A DNA stretch of 64,000 bases, taken from positions 35,584 to 99,583 of the forward strand of contig CAXTVM010000010.1 in the NCBI GenBank assembly GCA_964247725.1, written 5' to 3'. Position numbers and translations under genes: made by a program. Under the pieces are notes generated by a model that was not told the DNA's origin, did no database searches, and saw only the letters and a program-made list of their open reading frames with translations. Each line of letters begins with the position of its first letter. The first letter of the stretch is position 1. This DNA is from Lichenicola sp964247725 (GTDB lineage: Bacteria; Pseudomonadota; Alphaproteobacteria; Acetobacterales; Acetobacteraceae). Shown in pieces: positions 35,402 through 43,123 of this stretch.

Positions 35402-36487
35402 TCACCCGTTGGCGGCGGCGAAGACGCGGGCATGATGCGGCTGCCAGGCCAGCAGCGCCGGCCGGTGCTGCCGCAGATCGGCCGCCACCGCCGCCGGCGG
35501 ACGCCGCACCAGCACCTCGCCGCCGTCGGCGAGCCGGAACCGCAGCCGCAGGTGGTCGCCGAGATGAACCACGTCCTGTAGCGTCGCCGGCAGCATGCCG
35601 GCGGCCGGCTCGGCTCCGGCCCGGCCGGGGAACGCGGTGGCGATGCGGTCGGGCGGTACGCACAGCACGCAGAGCGCGGCGTCCGGCAGCGGCTCGCCCA
35701 GCTCGGCCTCCACCTCGTAGCCGCAGGTCAGCCGTACCAGCGCCACCTCGTCGTCGACGCGCACGACCCGCCCGGTCAGCAGGTTGGCGTCGCCCAGCCG
35801 ATGCGCCACGGTCGCGTCGGCGGGACGGTCGAGCAGGCGCTGCGGCGGCCCGACCTGATGCAGCCGGCCACGCTCCAGCAGGCCGACCTCGTCTCCCAGC
35901 AGCAGCGCCTCGGTGCGGTCGCCGGTGACGAGCAGGACCGTGAGGCCGCGTGCGCGGACCAGCCGGCGCAGGATCCGCTGCAGCGCCTGCCGCGGCAGCG
36001 GGTCGAGTGCCGCGAACGGGTCGTCCAGCAGCAGCAGCCGCGGGTCCGCCACCACCGCCCGCGCGATCGCCGCCCGCGCCGTCGCCTCCGGATCGAGTGC
36101 CGACGGACGCTGGCCCGCGACCGCGTCGAGCCCGAGCAGGGCGATCGCTTCCGCCACGCGCCGACGCCGCTCGGCCGCGTCGACACCTGCCGCCAGCAGC
36201 GGCACGGCGATGTTGCGGCGGACCGCCAGGTGCGGGAACAGCGGGTCGCGCGCCGAGACCATGCCCAGCCGGCGGCGGCCCGGCCGGATCCGTGCGAGGT
36301 CGGAGCCATCGCACTGCACTTGCCCGCGGGTCGGAGGGTGGTGGCCGGCGATCACGTCCAGCAACAGCGAGCCGCCCGAGCGCCGATCCGCCAGCAGCGC
36401 CAGGCACTGGCCGGACGGCAGCTCGAGGTCGACTTGGCGCAGCAGGCCGCCGCCGTCGCCCAGCCGCAGCGCGCTGAGGCCGCCCAC
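35402..36487 (-). CDS. Degenerate PotA/FbpC-type ABC ATPase with TOBE domain
   Basis: A 361-residue protein colinear with PotA/FbpC ATPases, including a C-terminal TOBE-like domain (LLTGRVVRVDDEVALVRL, then DVVHLGDHLRLRFRL). Nearly all catalytic motifs are altered: the Walker A position reads ADRRSGGS (33-40, no Lys), the Q-loop Gln is replaced (MVSARDPLFP, 76-85), the LSGGQ position reads LDPEA (131-135), and the H-loop His is Gly (VTGDRTEA, 187-194). Only Walker B LLLLDDP (151-157) and the D-loop are kept. Yet there are no stops or frame changes, and helical packing positions look conserved. GTG 36487 is the best start; upstream in-frame sequence belongs to the intergenic region. Confidence 0.75.
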   Translation of the reverse strand: MGGLSALRLGDGGGLLRQVDLELPSGQCLALLADRRSGGSLLLDVIAGHHPPTRGQVQCDGSDLARIRPGRRRLGMVSARDPLFPHLAVRRNIAVPLLAAGVDAAERRRRVAEAIALLGLDAVAGQRPSALDPEATARAAIARAVVADPRLLLLDDPFAALDPLPRQALQRILRRLVRARGLTVLLVTGDRTEALLLGDEVGLLERGRLHQVGPPQRLLDRPADATVAHRLGDANLLTGRVVRVDDEVALVRLTCGYEVEAELGEPLPDAALCVLCVPPDRIATAFPGRAGAEPAAGMLPATLQDVVHLGDHLRLRFRLADGGEVLVRRPPAAVAADLRQHRPALLAWQPHHARVFAAANG

Positions 36488-36566
36488 CCGCAGCCGCGGC
36501 GGCGCCGGCGATGCAACTTGACCGGTACCCCAACGTTCGACAGCCCGGTCAACTGAGGATTCGGCG

Positions 36567-36848
36567 ATGGGTTTTTCCAAGAAGGTCTCCGACAAGGTGA
36601 GCGACGTCACCGACAGCACCCAGGACCAGATCCAGAGCCTGCGCACCCAGGTTGAGCAGCTTCTGAGCGAGCGTGTCACCCCGGCGATCGCCGACGCCGC
36701 CGGCCGCGCTGAGAGCGCCGTCAACAATGCCCGTGCCATGACTACCAACCAGGTGGAGACGGTGTCGGCCCAGGTGCGTAGCCAGCCGATCATTGCCATC
36801 GGCATCGCGACCGCCGTCGGCTATCTGCTCGGCCGTATCGCGCGATGA
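36567..36848 (+). CDS. DUF883 (ElaB/YqjD-like) membrane-anchored protein
   Basis: A 93-residue protein: amphipathic helix-rich N-terminal part (KVSDKVSDVTDSTQDQIQSL) and a single C-terminal helix ending GIATAVGYLLGRIAR, the glycine-zipper-like tail of DUF883 proteins. E. coli relatives tether ribosomes at the inner membrane in stationary phase. Followed after 10 nt by a second small membrane protein. Confidence 0.82.
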   Translation: MGFSKKVSDKVSDVTDSTQDQIQSLRTQVEQLLSERVTPAIADAAGRAESAVNNARAMTTNQVETVSAQVRSQPIIAIGIATAVGYLLGRIAR

Positions 36849-36858
36849 GCACCCGGCC

Positions 36859-37284
36859 ATGAAGGTCGTCGAACTCACCCGGATCGCCGCATCCGCGGAG
36901 GCACTCCGCATCAAGCGGCAGCTGCTGCGTTACGGTAGGCAGGCCGCCTATCTGGTCGCCGCCTCCGTGTTCGGCCTGTTCGCCCTGGCCGTCGTGCACG
37001 TCCTGCTGTGGATGCTGTGCGACGGGCCATGGAACACTGGCCGGGTCTGGGCCACGGTGATCGTGCTCGCGGTCGATGTCGTGGCGATCGGCATCCTGGT
37101 GCTTCTGGGTCGCGGCAAGCTGGCCGATCCGATCGAGGTTGAGGCCCGCATCACCCGCGACAGGTCGTTGTCCGAGCTCCGCAACGCCGTGGCGCTCACG
37201 GCCGTGACCGGTCCGGCAGGCCGGTTCGCGGGCCGGACGGTTTGGTCCGGCGTTCGCAAGCTCCTGCGTCGACGGCGGCGTTGA
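36859..37284 (+). CDS. Small two-TM membrane protein (YqjE/holin-superfamily-like)
   Basis: A 141-residue protein with two hydrophobic segments (about 30-55 and 67-87) and a basic C-terminal region ending in five Arg. Its position after a DUF883 gene parallels yqjD-yqjE, so DUF1469-like phage holin superfamily III is the likely family. ATG 36859 avoids overlap with the DUF883 coding sequence. Confidence 0.6.
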   Translation: MKVVELTRIAASAEALRIKRQLLRYGRQAAYLVAASVFGLFALAVVHVLLWMLCDGPWNTGRVWATVIVLAVDVVAIGILVLLGRGKLADPIEVEARITRDRSLSELRNAVALTAVTGPAGRFAGRTVWSGVRKLLRRRRR

Positions 37285-37342
37285 CCAACCGGTAGGGGCA
37301 CGACTGAGGCTGCGGCGTCGCCGGCGGGCGGCGCCGGCATCC

Positions 37343-37774
37343 TCAGACCGATCCGTCCGGCATCCAGCGACGGCCGGCCTCATCCATCAGGCGCTGGTCC
37401 TTGTGCCCGTCCTCCAAGCGCTGCTCGGCCGCACGTTGCTCGATCAGCGACTCGACCGCGGCGGCTGCCGCGCGCGCCAGCCCCAGCACCACCCGCGCTC
37501 GATCCAGTTCGGTCGTCGCCGCGCGTTCCGCCTCCCGTGCCTGCGCCAGGGCGCGTCGGCCGATCGGCAGCCAGCGAGCGAACAGCTCGACAGCGTCGTC
37601 GCCAGCGACGAGGCTGGTCGCCGCCTTCATCTCGCGATCCAGCGCGGCCGCCGCCGCCCGCGCCCGCGCGCCCGCCTCCCGCTCGCGCTGATAGGCTCCG
37701 GCCACCGCCTTCTGTGCCTCGTCCAGGGTCGCCTGGCGGATGCGCAGCATAGTCCGCAGCGGATCGCGCTTCAC
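37343..37774 (-). CDS. fliJ: FliJ-like flagellar export chaperone
   Basis: A 143-residue protein that is almost entirely predicted coiled coil (LRIRQATLDEAQKAVAGAYQ..., many Ala/Glu/Arg heptads), the form of FliJ, which links the FliI ATPase ring to FlhA. Sequence identity in FliJ is always low; position immediately after fliI (ATGA overlap) is the main argument. Confidence 0.72.
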   Translation of the reverse strand: MKRDPLRTMLRIRQATLDEAQKAVAGAYQREREAGARARAAAAALDREMKAATSLVAGDDAVELFARWLPIGRRALAQAREAERAATTELDRARVVLGLARAAAAAVESLIEQRAAEQRLEDGHKDQRLMDEAGRRWMPDGSV

Positions 37775-39174
37775 GGCACCCGTCCGGGGCTCATCGCGGC
37801 CGCCAGCGCCGTGAAGCTCTCCGCGATCGAGCTTCCGTCAGAGCGTCCCTGGCGCAGCATCGCCTCGATCCGCGGTGCCAGCGCCACCGCCTCGTCGACG
37901 GCCGGGTCGCTGCCGGCCTTGTAGGCGCCGAGCCGGACCATGTCGGCCATGTCGGCATGCAGCGCCAGCAGCGCCCGCGCCCGCCGGGTCAGGGCATTCT
38001 CCTCGTCGCTGTTGCAGCCGGGAACCGAGCGCGACAGCGACCTCAGGACGTCGACGGCCGGATAACGGCCAGCCTCGCCAATGCGCCGGTCCATCACCAC
38101 GTGACCATCCAGGATGCCGCGCACCGCATCCGCCACCGGCTCGTTGTGGTCGTCGCCTTCGACCAGCACGGTGAACAGGGCGGTGATCTGCCCGGCGGCG
38201 CGGTCCGGCAGCAGCGGGCCGGGTCCGGCCCGCTCCAGCATCCGCGGCAGTTCCGCGAACACGCTCGGCGGATAGCCGCGGGTGGCCGGCGGCTCGCCGG
38301 CGGACAGCCCGATCTCGCGCAGCGCCAGGCAGAAGCGGGTGACGCTGTCCATCAGCAGCAGCACCGACTTGCCCTCGTCGCGGAAATGCTCCGCCACCGC
38401 CATCGCGGCGTAGGCGGCCTCGCGGCGCATCAGCGGCGGCGTGTCGGAGGTCGCGACCACCACCACGGACCGGGCGAGCCCTGCCTCGCCCAGATCGTCC
38501 TCAAGGAACTCACGCACCTCCCGGCCGCGCTCGCCCACCAGCGAGATCACCGCGACGTCGCAGTCGGTGTGGCGGGCCAGCATGGACAGCAGCGTGGATT
38601 TGCCCACCCCCGACCCGGCGAACAGGCCGAGCCGTTGCCCGGCCCTGCAGGTGGTGAAGCTGTTGAGCACGCGGACCCCGAGATCGAGCCGCGGCCCGAG
38701 CCGTGCCCGGCCAGTGGCATCGGGCGGCGCCGTTTTCAGGGGACGCGGCCGATGGCCCCGCGGCAGCGGGCCCTTGCCGTCGAGCGGCCGGCCGAGCGGG
38801 TCGATCACGCGTCCGAGCCAGCGTTCGGACACGGCCAGGCTGCCGCTGCGCGCGACGTCGCCGCCGCCGAACGGGAGCTCGGCCACGCTTCCCGGGCCCA
38901 GCCCGTCCACAGCACCGTAGATCATGGCGCTGGCACGTCCGTTCCGGAAGCCGACGATCTCGGCCGGCACCGGCGCGCCGGCGCGTGGGACCAGCGCGAT
39001 CCTGTCGCCGACCGCGACCTGGCTGTCGATGCCGACCAGCTCCACCGTCAGTCCGGACACGCCCGCGACCCGGCCGCAGATCCGCGCAGGCGGCAGCGAG
39101 GCCAGTTGGTCACGCACCGCCTCAAGTCGGGCTTCCAGGTTCAGCATCGGCAACATCGCTCCAGCTGCCGCCAT
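37771..39174 (-). CDS. fliI: Flagellar export ATPase FliI
   Basis: A 467-residue F1-beta-like ATPase. Walker A AGSGVGKST near residue 190, Walker B-type VLLLMDSVTRF, the ISLVGERGREVREF segment and the PPATRGYPPSVFAELPRMLERAG block are all intact. It powers the flagellar type III export apparatus in the cytoplasm. Alternative starts exist at residues 7 and 10. Divergent from the ctrA-like gene; fliJ overlaps its stop. Confidence 0.93.
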   Translation of the reverse strand: MAAAGAMLPMLNLEARLEAVRDQLASLPPARICGRVAGVSGLTVELVGIDSQVAVGDRIALVPRAGAPVPAEIVGFRNGRASAMIYGAVDGLGPGSVAELPFGGGDVARSGSLAVSERWLGRVIDPLGRPLDGKGPLPRGHRPRPLKTAPPDATGRARLGPRLDLGVRVLNSFTTCRAGQRLGLFAGSGVGKSTLLSMLARHTDCDVAVISLVGERGREVREFLEDDLGEAGLARSVVVVATSDTPPLMRREAAYAAMAVAEHFRDEGKSVLLLMDSVTRFCLALREIGLSAGEPPATRGYPPSVFAELPRMLERAGPGPLLPDRAAGQITALFTVLVEGDDHNEPVADAVRGILDGHVVMDRRIGEAGRYPAVDVLRSLSRSVPGCNSDEENALTRRARALLALHADMADMVRLGAYKAGSDPAVDEAVALAPRIEAMLRQGRSDGSSIAESFTALAAAMSPGRVP

Positions 39175-39261
39175 GTCGTCCGAAAAACGCGACAGCCCGA
39201 GGGCATTTCAGCAGCGAAACATTAACGAGACGTTCTCAGCTGAAATAATTCTTCTGCCAGA

Positions 39262-39277
39262 TGGAATACCGCTTGCC
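39262..39277 (+). promoter_or_regulatory. Weak candidate sigma-54 promoter upstream of the ctrA-like gene
   Basis: TGGAATACCGCTTGCC keeps GG-N10-GC spacing and the TGG and TTGC cores, but differs from TGGCACG-N4-TTGCW in the rest of the -24 box. It lies about 53 nt before the start codon. Confidence 0.3.
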
Positions 39278-39329
39278 GAGCACATCCATAGGTAGTAACT
39301 TCCGATCAACAAAACCAGGAGTTGCAGTT

Positions 39330-40070
39330 ATGAGGGTTCTTCTCGTCGAAGGTAACGTCGCCGCCGCGCAGGGCCTGACCAGGCTGCTGCAAAACGCCGG
39401 CTTCATGGTCGATCACACCGATCTCGGCGAGGAAGCGCTCGAGATGCTCCGCCATTACGACTACGACCTCGCCCTGCTCGACCTCGTCCTGCCGGACATG
39501 GACGGGGCCGACCTCGTCCGCCGCATGCGCCATGCCCGCCATCCAGTACCCGCGGTGGTGCTGTCGGACACCAGCACCGCCGCCGCTCGCATCCGCGCCT
39601 TTGCCGCCGGCGCCGACGACGTGGTCAGCAAGCCGTTCGACCCCACCGAGCTGATGGCGCGGGTCCATGCCATCTTGCGCCGCAGCAAGGGCTATGCAGC
39701 TCCGGTGGTGCAGGTGTCCAACCTCCAGCTCAACCTCGACAGCCGCGAGGTGACGGTCGAGAACCGTCCGGTTCACCTCACCGGCAAGGAGTACTCGATC
39801 CTCGAGCTGCTGGTGCTGCGCAAGGGCGTCGTGCTCACCAAGGACGCCTTCCTGAACCACCTCTACGGCGGCATGGATGAACCGGAGATGAAGATCATCG
39901 ACGTCTTCATCTGCAAGCTGCGCAAGAAGCTGCAGCTGGCCGGCGCCGGCAACCTCATCGGCACCATCTGGGGCCGGGGCTACATGTTGCGCGACGACGC
40001 GGTGCCCACCGCAGCGCTGGCGCGCCCGACTGCCGTCGAGGCCCCGCGGCCGATGCTGTCGGTCGCCTGA
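39330..40070 (+). CDS. ctrA: CtrA-type cell-cycle/motility response regulator
   Basis: A 246-residue OmpR/PhoB-type regulator. The DNA-binding half is strikingly CtrA-like (VHLTGKEYSILELLVLRKG, then FLNHLYGGMDEPEMKIIDVF). The receiver has the acceptor Asp (LLDLVLPDMDG, D51) and KPF lysine, but the Mg-binding acidic pair of the normal MRVLLIEDD start is replaced: MRVLLVEGN (E7, G8, N9). The C-terminal tail after the winged helix is longer than usual. ATG 39330 gives the canonical N-terminus and follows AGGAG. As in other alphaproteobacteria it lies next to fliI/fliJ. In Rhodospirillales CtrA controls motility; target binding is plausible, phosphorylation less certain. Confidence 0.88.
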   Translation: MRVLLVEGNVAAAQGLTRLLQNAGFMVDHTDLGEEALEMLRHYDYDLALLDLVLPDMDGADLVRRMRHARHPVPAVVLSDTSTAAARIRAFAAGADDVVSKPFDPTELMARVHAILRRSKGYAAPVVQVSNLQLNLDSREVTVENRPVHLTGKEYSILELLVLRKGVVLTKDAFLNHLYGGMDEPEMKIIDVFICKLRKKLQLAGAGNLIGTIWGRGYMLRDDAVPTAALARPTAVEAPRPMLSVA

Positions 40071-40100
40071 CCGGCAGTCCGCCCCCGCAATCCACTCCAG

Positions 40101-40128
40101 CGTCTGACCGCTTCCGGGTGGTCAGACG
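40101..40128. terminator. Hairpin between convergent ctrA-like and nadK genes
   Basis: CGTCTGACC and GGTCAGACG form a perfect 9-bp stem with a 10-nt loop. The nadK stop codon is within the right arm. It may serve as terminator for both genes; no U-tract is seen. Confidence 0.5.
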
Positions 40129-40943
40129 GTGAACTGCTCGACGATGATCCGTTCGGACAGGCTCTGGTCGGGATCGAACAGTACGATCGTGCCGATGCTG
40201 CGATCCTCGCTGACGGCGACGGACACCACGTCGCGGACCTCGGTGAAGTCCGCGACGGCGGCGACCGGCCGCTTCTCGCCCTCGAGGATCTTGAACTCGA
40301 CGTCGGCCGAGCTCGGCAGCAGCGCCCCGCGCCAGCGCCGCGGCCGGAACGCGCTGATCGGCGTCAGCGGCAGCAGGTCGGCCGACAGCGGCACGATTGG
40401 TCCGTGCGCGGACAGGTTGTAGGCAGTCGATCCGGCCGGGGTCGAGACCAGCACGCCGTCGCACACCAGCTCCGGCAGCCGGACCCGGCCGTCCACCATG
40501 ATCTGGATCTTGGCGGCCTGACGCGTCTGCCGAAACAGGAAGACGTCGTTCAGCGCCAGCGCCTCCTCGACCAGTCCGGACTGCGTGACCGCATGCATCC
40601 GCAGCGGGTGCAGCACCGCGGCCTGCGTCCGCACCAGCCGCTGCGGCAGATCCTCCTCGACCAGCGGGTTCATCAGGAAACCGACCGAGCCGCAGTTGAT
40701 GCCATAGACGGGCGTGCCGAGCAGCAAGACGGCGTGCAGCGTCTCGAGCATGAATCCGTCGCCACCCAGGCAGATCAATGCTTCCGCCTGGTCCACAGGC
40801 ACGTTGCCGTAGAGCGCCACGAACCGCTGCAGCGCGGTCTGCGCGAGCGGGTTCGGCGCGGCCACGAAAGACAGCCGGGACAGCTCTGTGTCCGGCGACC
40901 ACAGGGTGGTGCGGGCGTCGCCTGGCCGTGCCGGCTGGCTCAC
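40122..40943 (-). CDS. nadK: NAD kinase
   Basis: A 273-residue cytoplasmic kinase making NADP from NAD. ALICLGGDGFMLETLH carries the GGDG motif, YGINCGSVGFLMN the second loop and VSTPAGSTAYNLSAHGPIV the conserved C-terminal segment with ALND before it. GTG 40943 overlaps the stop of the nitrilase pseudogene (GTGA), which suggests the two genes were once coupled. Confidence 0.92.
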   Translation of the reverse strand: MSQPARPGDARTTLWSPDTELSRLSFVAAPNPLAQTALQRFVALYGNVPVDQAEALICLGGDGFMLETLHAVLLLGTPVYGINCGSVGFLMNPLVEEDLPQRLVRTQAAVLHPLRMHAVTQSGLVEEALALNDVFLFRQTRQAAKIQIMVDGRVRLPELVCDGVLVSTPAGSTAYNLSAHGPIVPLSADLLPLTPISAFRPRRWRGALLPSSADVEFKILEGEKRPVAAVADFTEVRDVVSVAVSEDRSIGTIVLFDPDQSLSERIIVEQFTV

Positions 40944-41773
40944 AGCCGCCGCCCGTGGTCCATGACGGGCACGTTGGGCCGGATGCGGCGGAGCTCCTTC
41001 CGGTCAAGCTGACTGGTGGCCCGGCCGGCCCTGGACGATGCCGTCGCGGTCATCACGCTCCATGGATCGGTCAGCATGGAGTGGCCCTAGGTCTGATGCG
41101 GCCATCCCGTCGCGTCATGATGGGTGCCGACGGCGCCGGCGGCGGCGAACCAGCTTCGCGTCTCGATCGCGTACGCAGCGGGAGCTCCCGATGGGCCTGG
41201 CCGGTCTCGGCGGTAGGGCGACCGGCAGTACGATCAGCTCCGCCCCGCCCACATGCAACCGATTGAATAGCTCGGCGAAGCGGAGGTCATAACGGGTGAC
41301 CAGGCCGATGCGCAGGGTGCCGACCGTCCGTTCATGGTCGTGGTCACCATGCCGCAGCAGGCGCGATATAAGGTCGCTCTCACGGTAGCCGACACCGTCC
41401 GGCGGCACGATGTCGAACAGGTGGATTTTGCTGTAGCGGGCGACCAGCCGACTAGCCGGATTGAACGGCGGGCTGGTGTTGAGCGGGCGGTCGCCATCCC
41501 GCTCGCCGATTGAGCCGCTATGGACGTGAAGGGGATGAGTCACCACCGCGCGGCCCAGAAGTTCGAAGGCATCGCCGCCCCGGTCGTCCGATCCTGGTGC
41601 GAGCAGAGCATCGGCGGCGTCGAACGCAACCCACCCAACCAGCTCCAGACCTCCGGCAATACGATCGGGCGGGAACATTTGCTGGCGATGCAGTCGTCGA
41701 ACAGCCTCTGCGCCTGGGCGATATCGTCGGCCTTCACGCTGTCGGGCGACATCTGGATCACGCTGATGCGCAA
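40940..41773 (-). pseudogene. Carbon-nitrogen hydrolase (nitrilase family) pseudogene
   Basis: The minus strand begins MRISVIQMSPDSVKADDI and IVLPEVWSWLGG, then shifts frame to LLAPGSDDRGGDAFELL, VVTHPLHVHSGSIGERDGDR and VARYSKIHLFDIVPPDGVGYRESD, shifts again around 41360, and returns with RTVGTLRIGLVTRYDLRFAELFN. The catalytic Cys of the usual CYDLRFPELF motif is Arg here (TRYDLRF). Much of the C-terminal third is missing before a decayed end (PWSVMTATAS..., RIRPNVPVMDHG). Several frame changes and loss of the nucleophile make it inactive. Confidence 0.85.
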
Positions 41774-41850
41774 ATCATGTCCCCTCCCGCAAGGCCGCCG
41801 CCCGGTGGGTGGCCGGGACCGCCGGATGTTGCGAGGTCAGGCCGACTCCA

Positions 41851-41985
41851 TCAAGACCGACGGCCTTCAAGCTGGGCGATCAGCCGCAGCAGCTCCTCCG
41901 GCATCGGCTCGGCGAGCGCCTGATCATAGAGTCGCTGCAGGTTGGCCTGCAGCCACGTCTCGAAGAACGGGTTGAGCGTCGTCAC
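41851..41985 (-). CDS. NepR-like small anti-sigma factor
   Basis: A 44-residue protein if started at GTG 41985, which has a strong ribosome-binding site (GGGAGG six nt upstream); 56 residues if started at ATG 42021. The segment ANLQRLYDQALAEPMPEELL and then RLIAQLE matches the NepR core, in which a helix ending LYD is followed by a P-x-P turn and a second short helix. NepR sequesters the general stress sigma factor EcfG until the anti-anti-sigma PhyR is phosphorylated. No phyR or ecfG is in the window. It lies between the nitrilase pseudogene and flhG on the same strand, so a flagellar-linked role is also possible. Confidence 0.6.
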   Translation of the reverse strand: MTTLNPFFETWLQANLQRLYDQALAEPMPEELLRLIAQLEGRRS

Positions 41986-42077
41986 GTCCTGCCTCCCTGT
42001 GCTGTCGGTGTCCATCGCCATGCAGGCTCATCGTTCCAGGGTTCCCGCAGGTTGCAGAAACGGACCCTGCGATCGAC

Positions 42078-42109
42078 GCTTGCGGGCTTGCGGGCTTGCG
42101 GGCTTGCGG
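42078..42109. repeat. Tandem repeat, four copies of an 8-mer
   Basis: GCTTGCGG is repeated four times without error, 14 bases downstream of the flhG stop codon. Slippage-prone; non-coding here. Confidence 0.85.
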
Positions 42110-42122
42110 CCCCGGTGCGAGG

Positions 42123-43123
42123 TCAGCGTCCCACGGCGAGTCCGTCGGCGATCCGGCCGACATCCTCCGCGGCGGGAGCGTTCGGATGNNNNNNNNNNNN
42201 NNNNNNNNNNNNNNNNNNNNNNNNNNNNNNNNNNNNNNNNNNNNNNNNNNNNNNNNNNNNNNNNNNNNNNNNNNNNNNNNNNNNNNNNCGGCGAGTCCGT
42301 CGGCGATCCGGCCGACATCCTCCGCGGCGGGAGCGTTCGGATGGCGCGTCAGCAGCGTGGTCTGCCGCCGGATCGCGTCGCTGACCCGGCCGTCGCGCCT
42401 GATGACGCCCGCCAACGGCGGCGCTCCGCCCAGGAAGGTGGTGCAGGCCCGTGCCAGGACGTCATAGGTGCGGCGGCCGCTGGCGAGGCTGGTCGACTGG
42501 TTGACCACCAGTCGCACGTCGCCGGCGGGAAACGGACCCCGCGCCGTCCTGTCGCGCGCCTGGAGCTTGAGCACCGCATAGGCATCGGCGAGTGCGGTGG
42601 GTTCATCGGTCGACACGACCAGCAGGGTGTCGGCGCTGGCGGCCATGTGCCGGGTGGCGGGATCGATGCCGGCACCCAGATCCAGCAGCACCACGTCATA
42701 GCCGTCGAGCGCGCGGATCGCCTGCAGCAGTCGATCCAGCAGGCCGAGCTCCAGCGACGCCATCGAGGCGGCGCCCGACCGGCCCGGCAGGATGTCGAAC
42801 GCCGTGGCCGGCAGCTCCGCCGGTACGTGCCGGACGATGACCTCCTCCAGGCGGCGCCGTCCCGACAGCACCGCGGACAGGTCCTGGCGCGGCGTCAGGC
42901 CGAGCTGGATGTCGACGTTGGCGAGGCCGAGGTCGCCATCGACGAGCAGCACGGTCCTGCCCCGTGCGGCCAGGCCCTGCGCCAGGGTAATCGACAGCCA
43001 CGTCTTGCCGACGCCGCCCTTGCCTGATGCGATCGCGATCATGCGCGCCGCCGGCTTCCGGTCGATCGGCGGCCTGTCGAGATGGTCCGGCGCATCCGAC
43101 CGGACCTGCAGCAAGGATGTCAT
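42123..43123 (-). CDS. flhG: FlhG/FleN-like MinD-family ATPase (interrupted by an N-gap)
   Basis: A MinD-like ATPase that sets flagellar number with FlhF. Walker A GKGGVGKTWLS near residue 31, VLLVDGDLGLANVDIQLGL with the switch I/A' region, and VVLLDLGAGI as Walker B. ATG 43123 overlaps flhF by 4 nt. A 100-N gap (42189-42288) splits the C-terminus as printed. The 55 bases before it (42134-42188) recur right after it (42289-42343); deleting 155 bp gives 846 bp, exactly 282 codons, ending RIADGLAVGR and TGA at 42123. So the intact protein has 281 residues. Confidence 0.85.
42189..42288. other. Assembly gap of 100 N with duplicated 55-bp flanks
   Basis: Exactly 100 Ns flanked by identical 55-bp sequences, as at 20406-20505. 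The true sequence is very probably contiguous. Confidence 0.95.

Noticed and set aside
42016..42122. CRISPR-like repeats near the second gap
   Set aside because: The repetition is a simple 8-bp tandem array without spacers.
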